Positions 25,323-34,004 of a stretch of 64,000 nt of DNA are shown here, one piece after another. The notes under the pieces were generated by a model. That model was not told where the DNA came from. It saw only the letters and a program-made list of their open reading frames with translations, and made no database searches. Within the stretch, counting starts at the first letter, position 1. Each line of letters starts with the position of its first letter. The stretch is from assembly GCA_000421065.1 (NCBI GenBank), contig ATWD01000001.1:930001-994000 (forward strand), written 5' to 3'. The position numbers and the translations under genes are program-made. This DNA is from Acidobacteriaceae bacterium TAA 166. Its GTDB lineage: Bacteria; Acidobacteriota; Terriglobia; Terriglobales; Acidobacteriaceae.

Positions 25323-26921
25323 CTATTCACTATCTCGCCCGTCGTCGATGCCTTCGCTCGACCGGTCCTCAGACTCATCCACCAGCGCGTCGACCGTATC
25401 GTTGTCAAGCTCGATCCGCTCCTCGCGTGCATCTGCATCGCTGTAAGCGTCCGACTCCGAGCCCTCATCCTCTGCATCGGCCAGATCCTCGGCCGAGACG
25501 CCGCGCTCCTCTTCCGCGCGTCCTTCTCCAGCCTCGCCGGCCAGAATCTCCTCTGGTGTCTTCTCCATCGAGCTCTCCTCTCCGATCGTCTCCGCTGCCA
25601 CTGCAACCTCCGCGGCGACTGCCGCAGCCGGACGCTCCTCGCCCTCTTCGTACTGTCCGAAGTAGTGGCGAACCGCGACCGAGATCTTCTCGACCGTCTT
25701 CTCCCCGATGCCCGGAACCTCTTCGAGCTGCTCCGGGGTCATATCCGCAAGCGCCTCGACAGTGGTGATTCCGGCGGCGATCAGCTTCTCGAGGATCGTC
25801 TCGCCCAGCTCGGTGACCTGCTCGATCGGCGTCGAAGGTCCGCCGCCCATGGCCTGCATCTGCTGCTCGACCTCCTGGCGCTTCTCTTCCTCGCTCTTGA
25901 TGTCGATCTTCCACTGCAGCAGCTTGGCCGCCAGACGAACGTTCTGGCCCTTCTTTCCAATCGCCAGCGAAAGCTGGGTGTCGTCGACGATCACCTCGAT
26001 CTGCTTCTCGCCCAGGTCAGTAATAGAGACGCGGCTGACCTTCGCCGGTTGCAAAGCTTTCTCCGCAAAGGTCGTAATCTCGTCCGAATACTCAATGATG
26101 TCAATCTTCTCTCCGCGAAGCTCGCGGATGATCGACTGCACGCGCATGCCCTTCATGCCCACGCACGCTCCCACCGGGTCCACGTCCTTGTCGCGCGACT
26201 GCACCGCGATCTTGGTGCGCTCACCCGCCTCGCGCGCGATGGCCTTGATCCCGACCGTGTTGTCGTAGATCTCCGGAACCTCGCTCTGAAACAGGTTCTG
26301 CACCAGCACCGGCGAGGCGCGGGAGACGATCACCTGCGGCCCCTTCGCCGCGCGATCCACGCGCAGCAGCACCACACGAACCCGTTCGCCCACGGCAAAC
26401 TGCTCCAGCCGAGACTGCTCGCGCTTCGGCATCCGTGCCTCGGCCTTGCCCAGGTCGAAGATCACATCCATTGGCTCCAGGCGTTTGACGGTCGCGGTCA
26501 GGACCTCGCCAGCGCGGTGGTTGTACTCGTTGAAGACCGTGTCGCGCTCGGCCTCGCGCACCTTCTGGAAGATGACCTGCTTGGCCATCTGCGCCGCGAT
26601 ACGCCCCAGCGGCGTCGTGTCCTTGTAGAAGCGCAGTTCCCCGCCCACCTCAACCTCAGGAGCCAGCTCGCGGGCCTGCTCCAGCGTCAGCTGGTTGGTC
26701 TCGTCCTCCACCTGCTCCGGGCCTTCGACCACGGTCTTGTAAACATAGGCGCGGATCTCGCCGGTCTCGCGGTCCATCTCGGCGCGCATATTCTCCTGCG
26801 TCTTGTAGTACTTGCGGGTCGCCAGCGCAATCGCGTCTTCGACGGCCCCGATCACCACACCGGGCTCGATACCCTTGTCCCGGCTCAAAACCTCGATCGA
26901 TTGATACAACGCACTTGCCAT
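25323..26921 (-). CDS. nusA: Transcription termination/antitermination factor NusA
   Basis: A 532-residue protein from the ATG at 26921 (the frame also opens six codons upstream). The N-terminal RNA-polymerase-binding domain is followed by an S1 domain (AGEVLTATVKRLEPMDVIFDLG), two KH domains (DPVGACVGMKGMRVQSIIREL; LSLAIGKKGQNVRLAAKLL) and one helix-hairpin-helix-like AR repeat (LADMTPEQLEEVPGIGEKT). The tail after about residue 415 is long and very acidic. NusA modulates pausing, termination and antitermination. It sits 93 bases downstream of rimP and 130 bases upstream of infB. Confidence 0.95.
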   Translation of the reverse strand: MASALYQSIEVLSRDKGIEPGVVIGAVEDAIALATRKYYKTQENMRAEMDRETGEIRAYVYKTVVEGPEQVEDETNQLTLEQARELAPEVEVGGELRFYKDTTPLGRIAAQMAKQVIFQKVREAERDTVFNEYNHRAGEVLTATVKRLEPMDVIFDLGKAEARMPKREQSRLEQFAVGERVRVVLLRVDRAAKGPQVIVSRASPVLVQNLFQSEVPEIYDNTVGIKAIAREAGERTKIAVQSRDKDVDPVGACVGMKGMRVQSIIRELRGEKIDIIEYSDEITTFAEKALQPAKVSRVSITDLGEKQIEVIVDDTQLSLAIGKKGQNVRLAAKLLQWKIDIKSEEEKRQEVEQQMQAMGGGPSTPIEQVTELGETILEKLIAAGITTVEALADMTPEQLEEVPGIGEKTVEKISVAVRHYFGQYEEGEERPAAAVAAEVAVAAETIGEESSMEKTPEEILAGEAGEGRAEEERGVSAEDLADAEDEGSESDAYSDADAREERIELDNDTVDALVDESEDRSSEGIDDGRDSE

Positions 26922-27014
26922 TCGTCCTCTGTCCTTCATGCCCCGGTGGAGATCGCTGTCTCCTCTCAGGCGGTAAATCTTTCCTGTGTTCTTCTGATGC
27001 GCTTCGGTGGGGGG

Positions 27015-27617
27015 CTAAAGCTCGGCCACCAGCTGCGCCTTCTCTACATTCGCAAGCGGAATCTCGATCACGGTTGCAATCACAGCTTTTTTCGCCTTCC
27101 CCTTCTGCTTCACCGCCGCCAGATCGAGCGTTAACACATCGCCTGCAAACCCCGTAAGACGCCCCTGCCAGTTCCGGTTATCGTTCACCGGGGAGAAGGT
27201 CTGAACCTTGACCAGACTCCCGGTAAAACGCCGGTAGTCCTCCGGCCGGGTCAGCTTCCTCTCCAGGCCCGGCGACGAGACCTCGAGCGTATATTCGGCC
27301 CCCGGCATCAGGTCCTCAACGTCAAGCACAGTGCCGAAGTCCCGAGCAAAGGTCGCGCAATCCTCATGGGTAACCCCCGAAAGCATCTCGACCGGAATCC
27401 CCTTCGGCAGCGTCGGGACGCCGTCTCCTTCGGTCTCCGCTGCCTCGGCCGAAGCCTTGACTGCCAGCTTCGCCCGTTCCTCGGCATTCTTCTCGATAAA
27501 GATCCGAAGCGTCCGGAACTTGGCCCCTCCCTGAAACTCCAGATCGACCACCTCCAGGTGATGCGAGGCTGCCACGCGATCCGCCGTTGCCCGTATTGTG
27601 TCCAGATTCAGCGCCAT
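27015..27617 (-). CDS. rimP: Ribosome maturation factor RimP
   Basis: A 200-residue protein starting at ATG 27617 (MALNLDTIRATADRVAASHH). The first domain has VVDLEFQGGAKFRTLRIFIEK; the centre has VTHEDCATFARDFGTVLDVED and YTLEVSSPGLERKLTRPEDYRRFTG, the RimP signature. The C-terminal Sm-like domain ends in ANVEKAQLVAEL. It is somewhat long because of a 25-residue insertion (about 45-70, KASAEAAETEGDGVPTLPKG). It acts in 30S subunit maturation and heads the rimP-nusA-infB operon. Confidence 0.93.
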   Translation of the reverse strand: MALNLDTIRATADRVAASHHLEVVDLEFQGGAKFRTLRIFIEKNAEERAKLAVKASAEAAETEGDGVPTLPKGIPVEMLSGVTHEDCATFARDFGTVLDVEDLMPGAEYTLEVSSPGLERKLTRPEDYRRFTGSLVKVQTFSPVNDNRNWQGRLTGFAGDVLTLDLAAVKQKGKAKKAVIATVIEIPLANVEKAQLVAEL

Positions 27618-27683
27618 ACCTGTTGTTTCTACTGCCTGCTTCGCGTCCCCGGCCCAATGGTGGAGTGGCATATTTCAGAGCAA

Positions 27684-27710
27684 ATAAAAAGTGGGCTCGA
27701 GCCCACTCAT
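27684..27710 (-). terminator. Rho-independent terminator of the GNAT gene
   Basis: The perfect inverted repeat AGTGGGCTCGAGCCCACT (27690-27707) is followed on the minus strand by TTTTATTTG. It lies about 145 bases downstream of the GNAT gene (27855-28562, minus) and upstream of rimP, separating the two transcription units. Confidence 0.8.
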
Positions 27711-27813
27711 CTCTTCCGTCCTTTTGCCGGTGCGGTCACGGCCTCGTTCGGACAACGGAAAAAACGCTGCAAACAACATCATACACCGTCTGCGGCACGA
27801 CTTCAACATCGAC

Positions 27814-27843
27814 CGATTCAAGGCGACGGCCTCCCGGCCGGGC
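27814..27843 (-). repeat. Palindromic intergenic element, short remnant
   Basis: ATTCAAGGCGACGGCCTCCC followed by GGCCGGGC resembles the outer end plus flank of the long copies (TTCAAGGCGCTGGCCTGCCG at 11.95 kb, inverted). It begins twelve bases downstream of the GNAT stop. No arm or core is present. Confidence 0.55.
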
Positions 27844-27854
27844 AAACGCCAGCC

Positions 27855-28562
27855 TTACGCCTCGCGGACCAACTCGAATATCGAAAACTCTCCGCGATCC
27901 TCAAACCCCATCCTCCGGTAGATCTCGATCGCAGGATTGGTCGCCGTCACATGCAGGTATGTCCGCTGCCCGGCTGCGCGGTGATCCTGCATCAGCTTCA
28001 CCATCAGGCTCTGCGCATACCCTTTGCCGCGATGGTCCGGATGCGTGCATAGCCCGCTGAGTTCGCGAAACTCCCCGATCGACATCCGCTCGCCGCACAT
28101 CGCCACCAGCCTGCCCTCCGAACGAATGCCGTAGTAGTTCCCCATCTCGCAGGTACGGCGCCGGAAAAATCCCGGAAAGGCGATCTCCGTCAGTGCCACC
28201 ATCTCGTCCGCATTCCTGCAGGTAAGCCGCTCGATCACCGCATCGCCTGCGTCCGGCGCCTCAGGCAGCCCCCGGTCGGCTGGATAGAGCATCTGCCCCA
28301 CCCCGACTGGCCCCCTTGCGGTGAGACCTTCCAATGCCGGGAGACGATCGCTGATCACATAGATCAGCTCTCCCGGCTCCATCAACGCATACAGATCGCG
28401 CAGCGTCTCCGGCGAGTCGTCCTCAATCGCTGCAAAGGGAGCTACATCCCTGATGTACTTTCGTGCCTGTCCACGAGTCAGGGCAAAGTGAGGGTGCGTC
28501 GAACGCAGCGCCTCCAAAGCAGGGTTTCGAAACTGAAGTGTACCGTCGATCGTCGTCTTCAC
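27855..28562 (-). CDS. GNAT-family N-acetyltransferase (FR47-like)
   Basis: A 235-residue protein. The C-terminal half carries the acetyl-CoA-binding motif LCTHPDHRGKGYAQSLMVKL and the closing NPAIEIYRRMGFEDRGEFSIFEL. The pattern, with ERLTCRNADEMVALTEIAFPGFF in the middle, matches FR47-like acetyltransferases that typically acetylate small molecules or amino acids. The substrate is unknown. It is divergent from the small membrane protein gene at 28712 and has its own terminator at 27.69 kb. Confidence 0.85.
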   Translation of the reverse strand: MKTTIDGTLQFRNPALEALRSTHPHFALTRGQARKYIRDVAPFAAIEDDSPETLRDLYALMEPGELIYVISDRLPALEGLTARGPVGVGQMLYPADRGLPEAPDAGDAVIERLTCRNADEMVALTEIAFPGFFRRRTCEMGNYYGIRSEGRLVAMCGERMSIGEFRELSGLCTHPDHRGKGYAQSLMVKLMQDHRAAGQRTYLHVTATNPAIEIYRRMGFEDRGEFSIFELVREA

Positions 28563-28636
28563 AACCTTATAGATGAATGGACGACGTCTTCGATGCAGCC
28601 CATGCCCGCCCGCCCCTCAATGAGCGAAAACTATGG

Positions 28637-28686
28637 AGCCTGGCCCCGCTTCCGGTCCATAAGCCTGGCCCCGCTTCCGGTCCATA
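28637..28686 (+). repeat. 25-bp tandem duplication
   Basis: Two exact head-to-tail copies of a 25-bp unit (28637-28661 and 28662-28686) beginning AGCCTGGCCCCGCTTCCGGT. The pair lies in the divergent interval between the GNAT gene and the small membrane protein gene, just upstream of the latter's start. Confidence 0.9.
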
Positions 28687-28711
28687 ATAGAATTCGCCGA
28701 ACGGCGCCTCG

Positions 28712-29011
28712 ATGGACATTCCCCGACCACGTCCGAAGCAAAGCTGGAGAGATTCGCCTTGGTGGAAGGCCACGCGCGAGGCCGCGATCTGCGGCCTGCT
28801 AATGGTGATCTTCGCCGCTCCCCCTCTCTTCTTTTTCGCCGCTCAGATTCTTCCGTCGTTCCATCAGCCTCTGCGAAGCCGCCTGCTTTTTGTGGAGCTG
28901 GGCAAAGGCGCGCTCACTCTGATGCCCTACCTGTGGATCTACTTCTTTGCCCTCGAACGCATCTCCCGACAGCGCCATAGCGCATTTTCACCTTCTATTA
29001 ATCACCGATAG
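28712..29011 (+). CDS. Small membrane protein, unrecognised
   Basis: A 99-residue protein with two hydrophobic segments, AAICGLLMVIFAAPPLFFFAAQI (about 24-46) and ALTLMPYLWIYFFAL (about 67-81), and a basic N-terminus, so probably N-in/C-in in the inner membrane. I recognise no family. The start ATG 28712 follows the 25-bp tandem duplication. The guaB promoter begins about 55 bases after its stop. Confidence 0.6.
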   Translation: MDIPRPRPKQSWRDSPWWKATREAAICGLLMVIFAAPPLFFFAAQILPSFHQPLRSRLLFVELGKGALTLMPYLWIYFFALERISRQRHSAFSPSINHR

Positions 29012-29066
29012 AACGGCAACTGCGGCTAAATCGACTGCAACGCGAAGATAGCCGGGATAAGTCGCC

Positions 29067-29096
29067 TTGCTGCATCCGAGCCCCATCCCCTAGAAT
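29067..29096 (+). promoter_or_regulatory. Candidate housekeeping promoter of guaB
   Basis: TTGCTG (29067-29072) and TAGAAT (29091-29096) are separated by 18 bases, which places a transcription start near 29103 and a leader of about 60 bases before the guaB ATG. Judged by eye only. Confidence 0.45.
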
Positions 29097-29163
29097 CAAA
29101 TGTTAAATCTCCAACGGCCACGCGCCTCCTCCTGAGGCCCCTACCCTTGGAACGAAAGACGAC

Positions 29164-30681
29164 ATGATCAATCTTCCCGTACCCGAAGCCCTCACCTTCG
29201 ACGACGTCCTCCTCGTACCTGCCTATAGCGAAGTGATCCCCACCCAGGTCTCCACCCAGACCCGCCTCACCCGGAAGATCACCCTCAACACGCCCCTCCT
29301 CTCGGCAGCCATGGATACCGTCACGGAGTCCCGCCTGGCCATCGCCATGGCCCAGCAGGGCGGCATGGGCGTCGTCCACCGCAACCTCACCATCGAGCAG
29401 CAGGCCGGCGAGATCGATAAGGTCAAGCGCTCCGAGTCCGGAATGATCGTCGACCCCGTCACCATCTCCCCCGAAGAGCCCATCGCCGCCGCCCTCGAGG
29501 TTATGCGCCGTTACAAGATCTCCGGCGTCCCCGTCACCAAGAACAAGAAGCTCGTCGGCATCCTCACCAACCGCGACCTCCGCTTCGTCTCACGCACCGA
29601 CATCCCCATCTCCGACGTGATGACCAAAGAGAACCTCATCACCGTCGCCGTAGGAACCACCCTCGAGCAGGCCGAGCTCATCCTCCACAAGCACCGCGTC
29701 GAAAAACTCCTCGTCGTCAACGACGACTTCGAGCTCAAGGGCCTCATCACCGTCAAGGACATCCAGAAGAAGCTCAAGTACCCCAACGCCTCCAAGGATT
29801 CGCAGGGCCGCCTCCGCGTCGCCGGAGCCATCGGGGCCACCGGAGACTTCCTCGAGCGCGCCGAAGAGCTCGTCCGCGCCCGCGTCGACGCCCTCGCCAT
29901 CGACTCCGCCCACGGCCACTCCTCCCGCGTGCTCGAAGCCGTGCGCGAGGCCAAGCACCGCTTCCCCGAGATCGACGTCCTCGCCGGAAACGTCGCCACC
30001 TACGAAGGCGCCATCGCTTTGATCAAGGTCGGAGCCGACGCCGTCAAAGTCGGCATCGGTCCCGGCTCCATCTGCACCACCCGCATGGTCACGGGAGCAG
30101 GCATGCCCCAGATCACCGCCATCTCCGAGGCCTTCCGCGCCGGACAGGAGAACGACATCCCCATCATCGCCGACGGCGGCATCAAGTACTCCGGCGACGT
30201 CACCAAGGCCATCGCCGCAGGAGCTTCCGTCGTCATGATGGGCTCCATGTTCGCGGGTGTCGACGAGAGCCCCGGCGAGACCATCCTCTACCAGGGCCGC
30301 AGCTTCAAGGCCTATCGCGGCATGGGCTCGCTCTCCGCCATGGCACAGGGCTCGGGCGAGCGCTACTTCCAGGGCAAGGACGACATGGACGCTTCGACAG
30401 AACGTCCTAATCTGACTGCACGCGAAAATGTAGGCAACCGCCTCGCCAAGTTCGTCCCCGAAGGCATCGAAGGCCGCGTCCCGCATCGCGGACCGCTCGA
30501 AGGCGTCGTCTACCAGATGGTCGGCGGCCTGCGCTCCGGCATGGGCTACCTCGGCTGCTCCTCCATTGAAGAGCTGCAGCAGAACGCCCGCTTCATCCGC
30601 ATCTCCGGAGCCGGCCTGCGCGAGAGCCACGTCCACGACGTCATCATCACCCGCGAGGCACCCAACTACCACGTCGAGTAG
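29164..30681 (+). CDS. guaB: Inosine-5'-monophosphate dehydrogenase
   Basis: A 505-residue TIM-barrel enzyme with two inserted CBS domains. [17 protein letters not shown] opens the barrel; the CBS pair runs from about 95 to 205 ([20 protein letters not shown] and [20 protein letters not shown]). The catalytic Cys is in [17 protein letters not shown], and the mobile flap region has GSGERYFQ. It makes xanthosine monophosphate from IMP with NAD+, the committed step to guanine nucleotides. It is monocistronic, with its own promoter and a strong terminator. Confidence 0.96.
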   Translation: MINLPVPEALTFDDVLLVPAYSEVIPTQVSTQTRLTRKITLNTPLLSAAMDTVTESRLAIAMAQQGGMGVVHRNLTIEQQAGEIDKVKRSESGMIVDPVTISPEEPIAAALEVMRRYKISGVPVTKNKKLVGILTNRDLRFVSRTDIPISDVMTKENLITVAVGTTLEQAELILHKHRVEKLLVVNDDFELKGLITVKDIQKKLKYPNASKDSQGRLRVAGAIGATGDFLERAEELVRARVDALAIDSAHGHSSRVLEAVREAKHRFPEIDVLAGNVATYEGAIALIKVGADAVKVGIGPGSICTTRMVTGAGMPQITAISEAFRAGQENDIPIIADGGIKYSGDVTKAIAAGASVVMMGSMFAGVDESPGETILYQGRSFKAYRGMGSLSAMAQGSGERYFQGKDDMDASTERPNLTARENVGNRLAKFVPEGIEGRVPHRGPLEGVVYQMVGGLRSGMGYLGCSSIEELQQNARFIRISGAGLRESHVHDVIITREAPNYHVE

Positions 30682-30696
30682 CAGCCTCCGAAGACA

Positions 30697-30742
30697 AAAG
30701 AAAAGGCCCGCATCGCTTGGTTGCGATGCGGGCCTTTTCTTT
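30697..30742. terminator. Bidirectional rho-independent terminator between guaB and the bicupin gene
   Basis: A 20-bp perfect stem (AAAGAAAAGGCCCGCATCGC paired with its inverse at 30723-30742) with a six-base loop TTGGTT. The stem base has A-rich/T-rich tracts on each strand, so it can terminate guaB transcripts and the convergent bicupin transcript. Confidence 0.9.
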
Positions 30743-30754
30743 CATCCACGCAAG

Positions 30755-30784
30755 TTGCGCTGCCGCGCGGGCAGGCCATCGCCT
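30755..30784 (+). repeat. Palindromic intergenic element, minimal copy
   Basis: TTGCGCTGCCGCGCGGGCAG joined to GGCCATCGCC: just the two outer tips, lying between the guaB terminator and the stop codon of the convergent bicupin gene. Confidence 0.75.
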
Positions 30785-32038
30785 CTACTCCGGAACGACC
30801 ACAGCTTCCTTCCGACCAATCTTCGCCAGAAAATCCTCACCCGTCTTCAAATGCTGGTCCACCAGCCGCGAAGGCGTATGCGCCATCCACTCCGCCAGCG
30901 AGATGTCCTCATAGAACGGCGTAGGAAACACCTCGATAAACACCAGGTCCGTATCCCCCGTGTTCTCGATATAGTGCGGCACCGACTTCTCGATATACCC
31001 CACATCGCCCTCCTGGAAGTCCATCGTCCGCGCACGCCCACCCGCCGCAAACACCGTCATCCTGCCTTTACCCTTCACGTAGTACTGCCACTCATCCTCG
31101 TTCGGATGCCAGTGCAGCTCGCGCAGCCCACCCGGCTTCAGCGTCACAATCGCCGCCGCAATATTGGTCGCAGGCCAGATCTTCTGATCGACAATCTTCA
31201 CCTCGCCACCCTTCGAGACCTTCGACGGCTTCATCTCGCTCGGCCTGAAGTCGAAGCTGTGCGGAACCCGCCCCGTCCCCGCCTCCGACTGCCTCTGCTC
31301 CTCGGCCAGCGGACGCGGAAGATCGCGCTCGAAGATAAACAGCTCCTTCTTCGGCGACTCCGCAAATGGATTCTCCTTCACATTGAAGTTCTTCGCCAGA
31401 ATCTCCGGCGGCGTATGCGCGATCCAGTCCGTCAGCAGAAACGTCTCGAACTCATTGAAGTTCCCATCGTCGAAGACCAGCAGAAACTCCGCGCCATCCG
31501 GCCCCAGCCCCTGAATCGAGTGCGGAATCCCTCCCGGGAAGATCCAGAGATCGCCCTCCTTCACATCGCTCACATGGCTGCGCCCCTGCTGGTCCACCGC
31601 CGTAATGCGCGCCGATCCATACAGCATCAGAGCCCACTCCGCGCCCACATGCCAGTGCAGCTCGCGAATGCCGCCTTCGATCAGCCGCATCTGCACGCCC
31701 GCCATCTTCTTCGAGATGGGAAGATCGCGCACCGTCACCTGCCGCGTCCATCCGCCTTCTTCAATCCTCTTGTGCGAGAGCGAGAACGAATACTTGAACG
31801 GAGGCTGTCCACCGGAATCCGTCGCAGGAGCCCACACCGAGCTCGGGTTCTCCTTATCGAGCGGATCGTTCCCCTGCACCGGCTGCGACTCGCCCTTCAG
31901 GTGATGATCGCTCGACCGGATCGCGGTCTTCTCCTGCGCCTGCGCTCCCTGCAATCCCGCCGCCGCTGCAATCGCAGCTGATCCCGCACCAAGAAATCTG
32001 CGGCGGCTAACTCTCTTCTGCTCGTTCTCCTGCTGCAC
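30785..32038 (-). CDS. oxdC: Tat-exported bicupin, oxalate decarboxylase type
   Basis: A 417-residue protein with a twin-arginine signal (VSRRRFLGAGSAAIAAAAG) and two cupin domains. Manganese ligands are intact in both: His128, His130, Glu134, His173 (ELHWHVGAEW ... PHSIQG) and His309, His311, Glu316, His355 (ELHWHPNEDEW ... PHYIEN). The flexible lid that is SENST in Bacillus subtilis OxdC reads NEFET here, keeping the key Glu. It likely converts oxalate to formate and CO2 in the periplasm. I chose GTG 32038, with GGGAG six bases upstream; ATG 32068 in the same frame is an alternative. Confidence 0.85.
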   Translation of the reverse strand: MQQENEQKRVSRRRFLGAGSAAIAAAAGLQGAQAQEKTAIRSSDHHLKGESQPVQGNDPLDKENPSSVWAPATDSGGQPPFKYSFSLSHKRIEEGGWTRQVTVRDLPISKKMAGVQMRLIEGGIRELHWHVGAEWALMLYGSARITAVDQQGRSHVSDVKEGDLWIFPGGIPHSIQGLGPDGAEFLLVFDDGNFNEFETFLLTDWIAHTPPEILAKNFNVKENPFAESPKKELFIFERDLPRPLAEEQRQSEAGTGRVPHSFDFRPSEMKPSKVSKGGEVKIVDQKIWPATNIAAAIVTLKPGGLRELHWHPNEDEWQYYVKGKGRMTVFAAGGRARTMDFQEGDVGYIEKSVPHYIENTGDTDLVFIEVFPTPFYEDISLAEWMAHTPSRLVDQHLKTGEDFLAKIGRKEAVVVPE

Positions 32039-32142
32039 GGAATACTCCCTTCGTCTTACAACCGACATCTCTCTTCAAGAAGTGAAACTGCGCTCCAAGC
32101 TTACGCCAACCGAGCTTTCGCGCCTTACTCCCAATGACCTAG

Positions 32143-32220
32143 GTCGTATCGACATATTTTTGGCGTGGAGGCTAAGGCGCTGCCGCTCGGGCACCACTAC
32201 GCGTGGTGCCCGAGCGGCAT
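32143..32220 (+). repeat. Palindromic intergenic element, compact copy forming a perfect hairpin
   Basis: The flank GTATCGACATATTT leads to a compact hairpin: 17 bp per arm (TGCCGCTCGGGCACCAC at 32181-32197 and its inverse at 32203-32219) with the loop TACGC. The loop and the CACTACGCGTGG heart match the arms of the long copies. It lies between two minus-strand genes, just past the stop of the 32234-32812 gene, where it could act as a terminator. Confidence 0.8.
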
Positions 32221-32233
32221 CGCTCTTCTTTAC

Positions 32234-32812
32234 CTACCCCGGACTTGCCCCGCCTTCATGCCGTCCGCTCCGAAGATCCACCGTAAACGGCACCTCTTTA
32301 TCCGTCATCAGATTCCACCCCATCCCATGCAGCGTGTCCCCTTCCACGCCGGTGACCCGAACTCCCTCCCAGCTCAGCCTTCCCGTCTGCCAAGCCTCGC
32401 CCTCCGGCCCCCACGCGTACAACGTGTGAAACCCAGCAAACACCAGCAGTCCGTGCGACGTCACCGGAACCACCTCCACCACCGGCTTCAGCGGAAGATG
32501 CGTCGTCCGCTCCGGCTGCGTCGTATCGAAGACATACGCATACCCTCCAGCCACCGCACAAATTTCATCTTCATGAGGGCACGCATAAACCCCCGTCGGC
32601 ACCGAAGGATCGGTAAACCCCAGCGCACACGTCGCCAGAAAATTTCCACCGGTCTCTGGCGAGACCATCAACAGCAAAGCCCCCCGCGCCAAAGCATCCT
32701 CCTCACCCGCAATCTGCCTCGGATAAACAAACTGCCGCGCCGGAGCAATCATCGGAGCCGCCTTCAAAACCTCCACCCTCCACGAATGCGGAAACGCCTC
32801 CACCTCACTCAT
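32234..32812 (-). CDS. Unrecognised protein, probably beta-rich
   Basis: A 192-residue protein without signal peptide or membrane span. Short beta-prone blocks with aromatic ends (GGYAYVFDTTQPE, GLLVFAGFHTLYAWGPEGEAW) suggest a partial propeller-like or jelly-roll fold. I do not recognise a family. Its start overlaps the stop of the upstream PLP-enzyme gene by four bases, so the two are co-expressed. Confidence 0.65.
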   Translation of the reverse strand: MSEVEAFPHSWRVEVLKAAPMIAPARQFVYPRQIAGEEDALARGALLLMVSPETGGNFLATCALGFTDPSVPTGVYACPHEDEICAVAGGYAYVFDTTQPERTTHLPLKPVVEVVPVTSHGLLVFAGFHTLYAWGPEGEAWQTGRLSWEGVRVTGVEGDTLHGMGWNLMTDKEVPFTVDLRSGRHEGGASPG

Positions 32813-33930
32813 CGCGTCGCATCCAGAGCCTGCCCGATGTCCTCCAGCAGATCGTCAATCATCTCGCAACCCGCGCTCAGACGAATAAACCCATCCGCAA
32901 TCTTGTCCCCGCCCCAGCGAGCCCTCCGCTCCGCGGAAGACGTAATCCCGCCAAAGCTCGTCGCATCCACCAGCAGCTTCGACTTCGCCATAAACGTCTC
33001 CGCCGCCACCTTGTCGCGCAGCACAAAACTCAGCACCGGCCCGAAGTACCGCATCTGCCGCTTCGCAACCTCATGCCCCGGATGCGTCTGCAAGCCGGGA
33101 TACATCACCTGCTCCACCTCCGCACGCCTAGCAAGAAACTCCGCAATCCTCTGCGCATTCGCGCAAGCGCGTTCGAGCCGCAGCGGCAGCGTAGCGATCG
33201 ACCGCAGCGCCAGCCATGCCTCCATCGGCCCCAGCACGCCTCCCGTCAGCGTGCGCCACTGATCGATCTTCTGCTTCAGCTCCAGATCCCGCACCGCCAC
33301 ATGCCCCACCAGAATGTCGCTGTGTCCCGTCATCGCCTTCGTATCCGAGGCGACAGAAAAATCCGCTCCCAGCTCCAGAGGCCTCTGCCCCATCGGAGTC
33401 GGCGTCGTGTTATCGACCGCCACCAGCGCCCCCGCGCGATGCGCCGCCTCCGACAGCGCCGCGATATCGCACACATCCATCGTCGGGTTGCTCGGCGTCT
33501 CGATCCACAGCAGCTTCGCGCCCGCAAGCTGTGCCGCCTGCGCATCCCCCGCCGTAGGAGCCAGCCTCACCTCCACACCCATCTGCGCAAAATACTCCTG
33601 CGCCAGCACCCGCGCGGCGAAGTAAGCATTCGAAGGCAGCACCACAGCATCGCCGGGACGCAGCACCGCGCCAAAGATCGCTGTACAAGCCGCCATTCCC
33701 GACGCAAACACCAGCGCCGACGCGCGATACCCTTCACCCGACTCCATCTGCGCAATCGCCTTTTCCAGGTGCGTCCACGTCGGATTATGCGACCGGGCAT
33801 ACGTATAAGGACTCGCCGTCGGGTCCCCCGGAACATGATAAGGAGCTGCAAAGACGGGGCCTGCGTGAAGAGGTTCACCAGCCTCCGCACGCGTGAGTGT
33901 GGAGCGAATAATCTTCGTCGCTTCGTGCAT
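32809..33930 (-). CDS. Cys/Met-metabolism PLP-dependent enzyme (cystathionine gamma-synthase/lyase family)
   Basis: A 373-residue fold-type I PLP enzyme. YTYARSHNPTWTHLEKAIAQMESG near the N-terminus and FASGMAACTAIFGAVLRPGD are family landmarks, with ETPSNPTMDVCDI and DNTTPTP following. The PLP lysine is in SDTKAMTGHSDILVGH. Sequence alone does not separate synthase from lyase or homocysteine-desulfhydrase activity. It is the first gene of a two-gene minus-strand unit with the unrecognised protein downstream. Confidence 0.85.
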   Translation of the reverse strand: MHEATKIIRSTLTRAEAGEPLHAGPVFAAPYHVPGDPTASPYTYARSHNPTWTHLEKAIAQMESGEGYRASALVFASGMAACTAIFGAVLRPGDAVVLPSNAYFAARVLAQEYFAQMGVEVRLAPTAGDAQAAQLAGAKLLWIETPSNPTMDVCDIAALSEAAHRAGALVAVDNTTPTPMGQRPLELGADFSVASDTKAMTGHSDILVGHVAVRDLELKQKIDQWRTLTGGVLGPMEAWLALRSIATLPLRLERACANAQRIAEFLARRAEVEQVMYPGLQTHPGHEVAKRQMRYFGPVLSFVLRDKVAAETFMAKSKLLVDATSFGGITSSAERRARWGGDKIADGFIRLSAGCEMIDDLLEDIGQALDATR

Positions 33931-33945
33931 AGATCGATTGTAAGA

Positions 33946-33997
33946 CTGCGTTGCCGCGCGGGCCCACTACGCGTGGGGCCGGCCGGCCATCGCCTTG
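33946..33997 (-). repeat. Palindromic intergenic element, short copy
   Basis: GCGTTGCCGCGCGGGCCCAC, then TACGCGTGGGGCCGGCCGGC and GGCCATCGCC: both outer ends and the top of the arm hairpin are kept, while the long arms and inner module are absent. It lies between the thiL stop and the PLP-enzyme start. Confidence 0.8.
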
Positions 33998-34004
33998 CAT
34001 GTAC

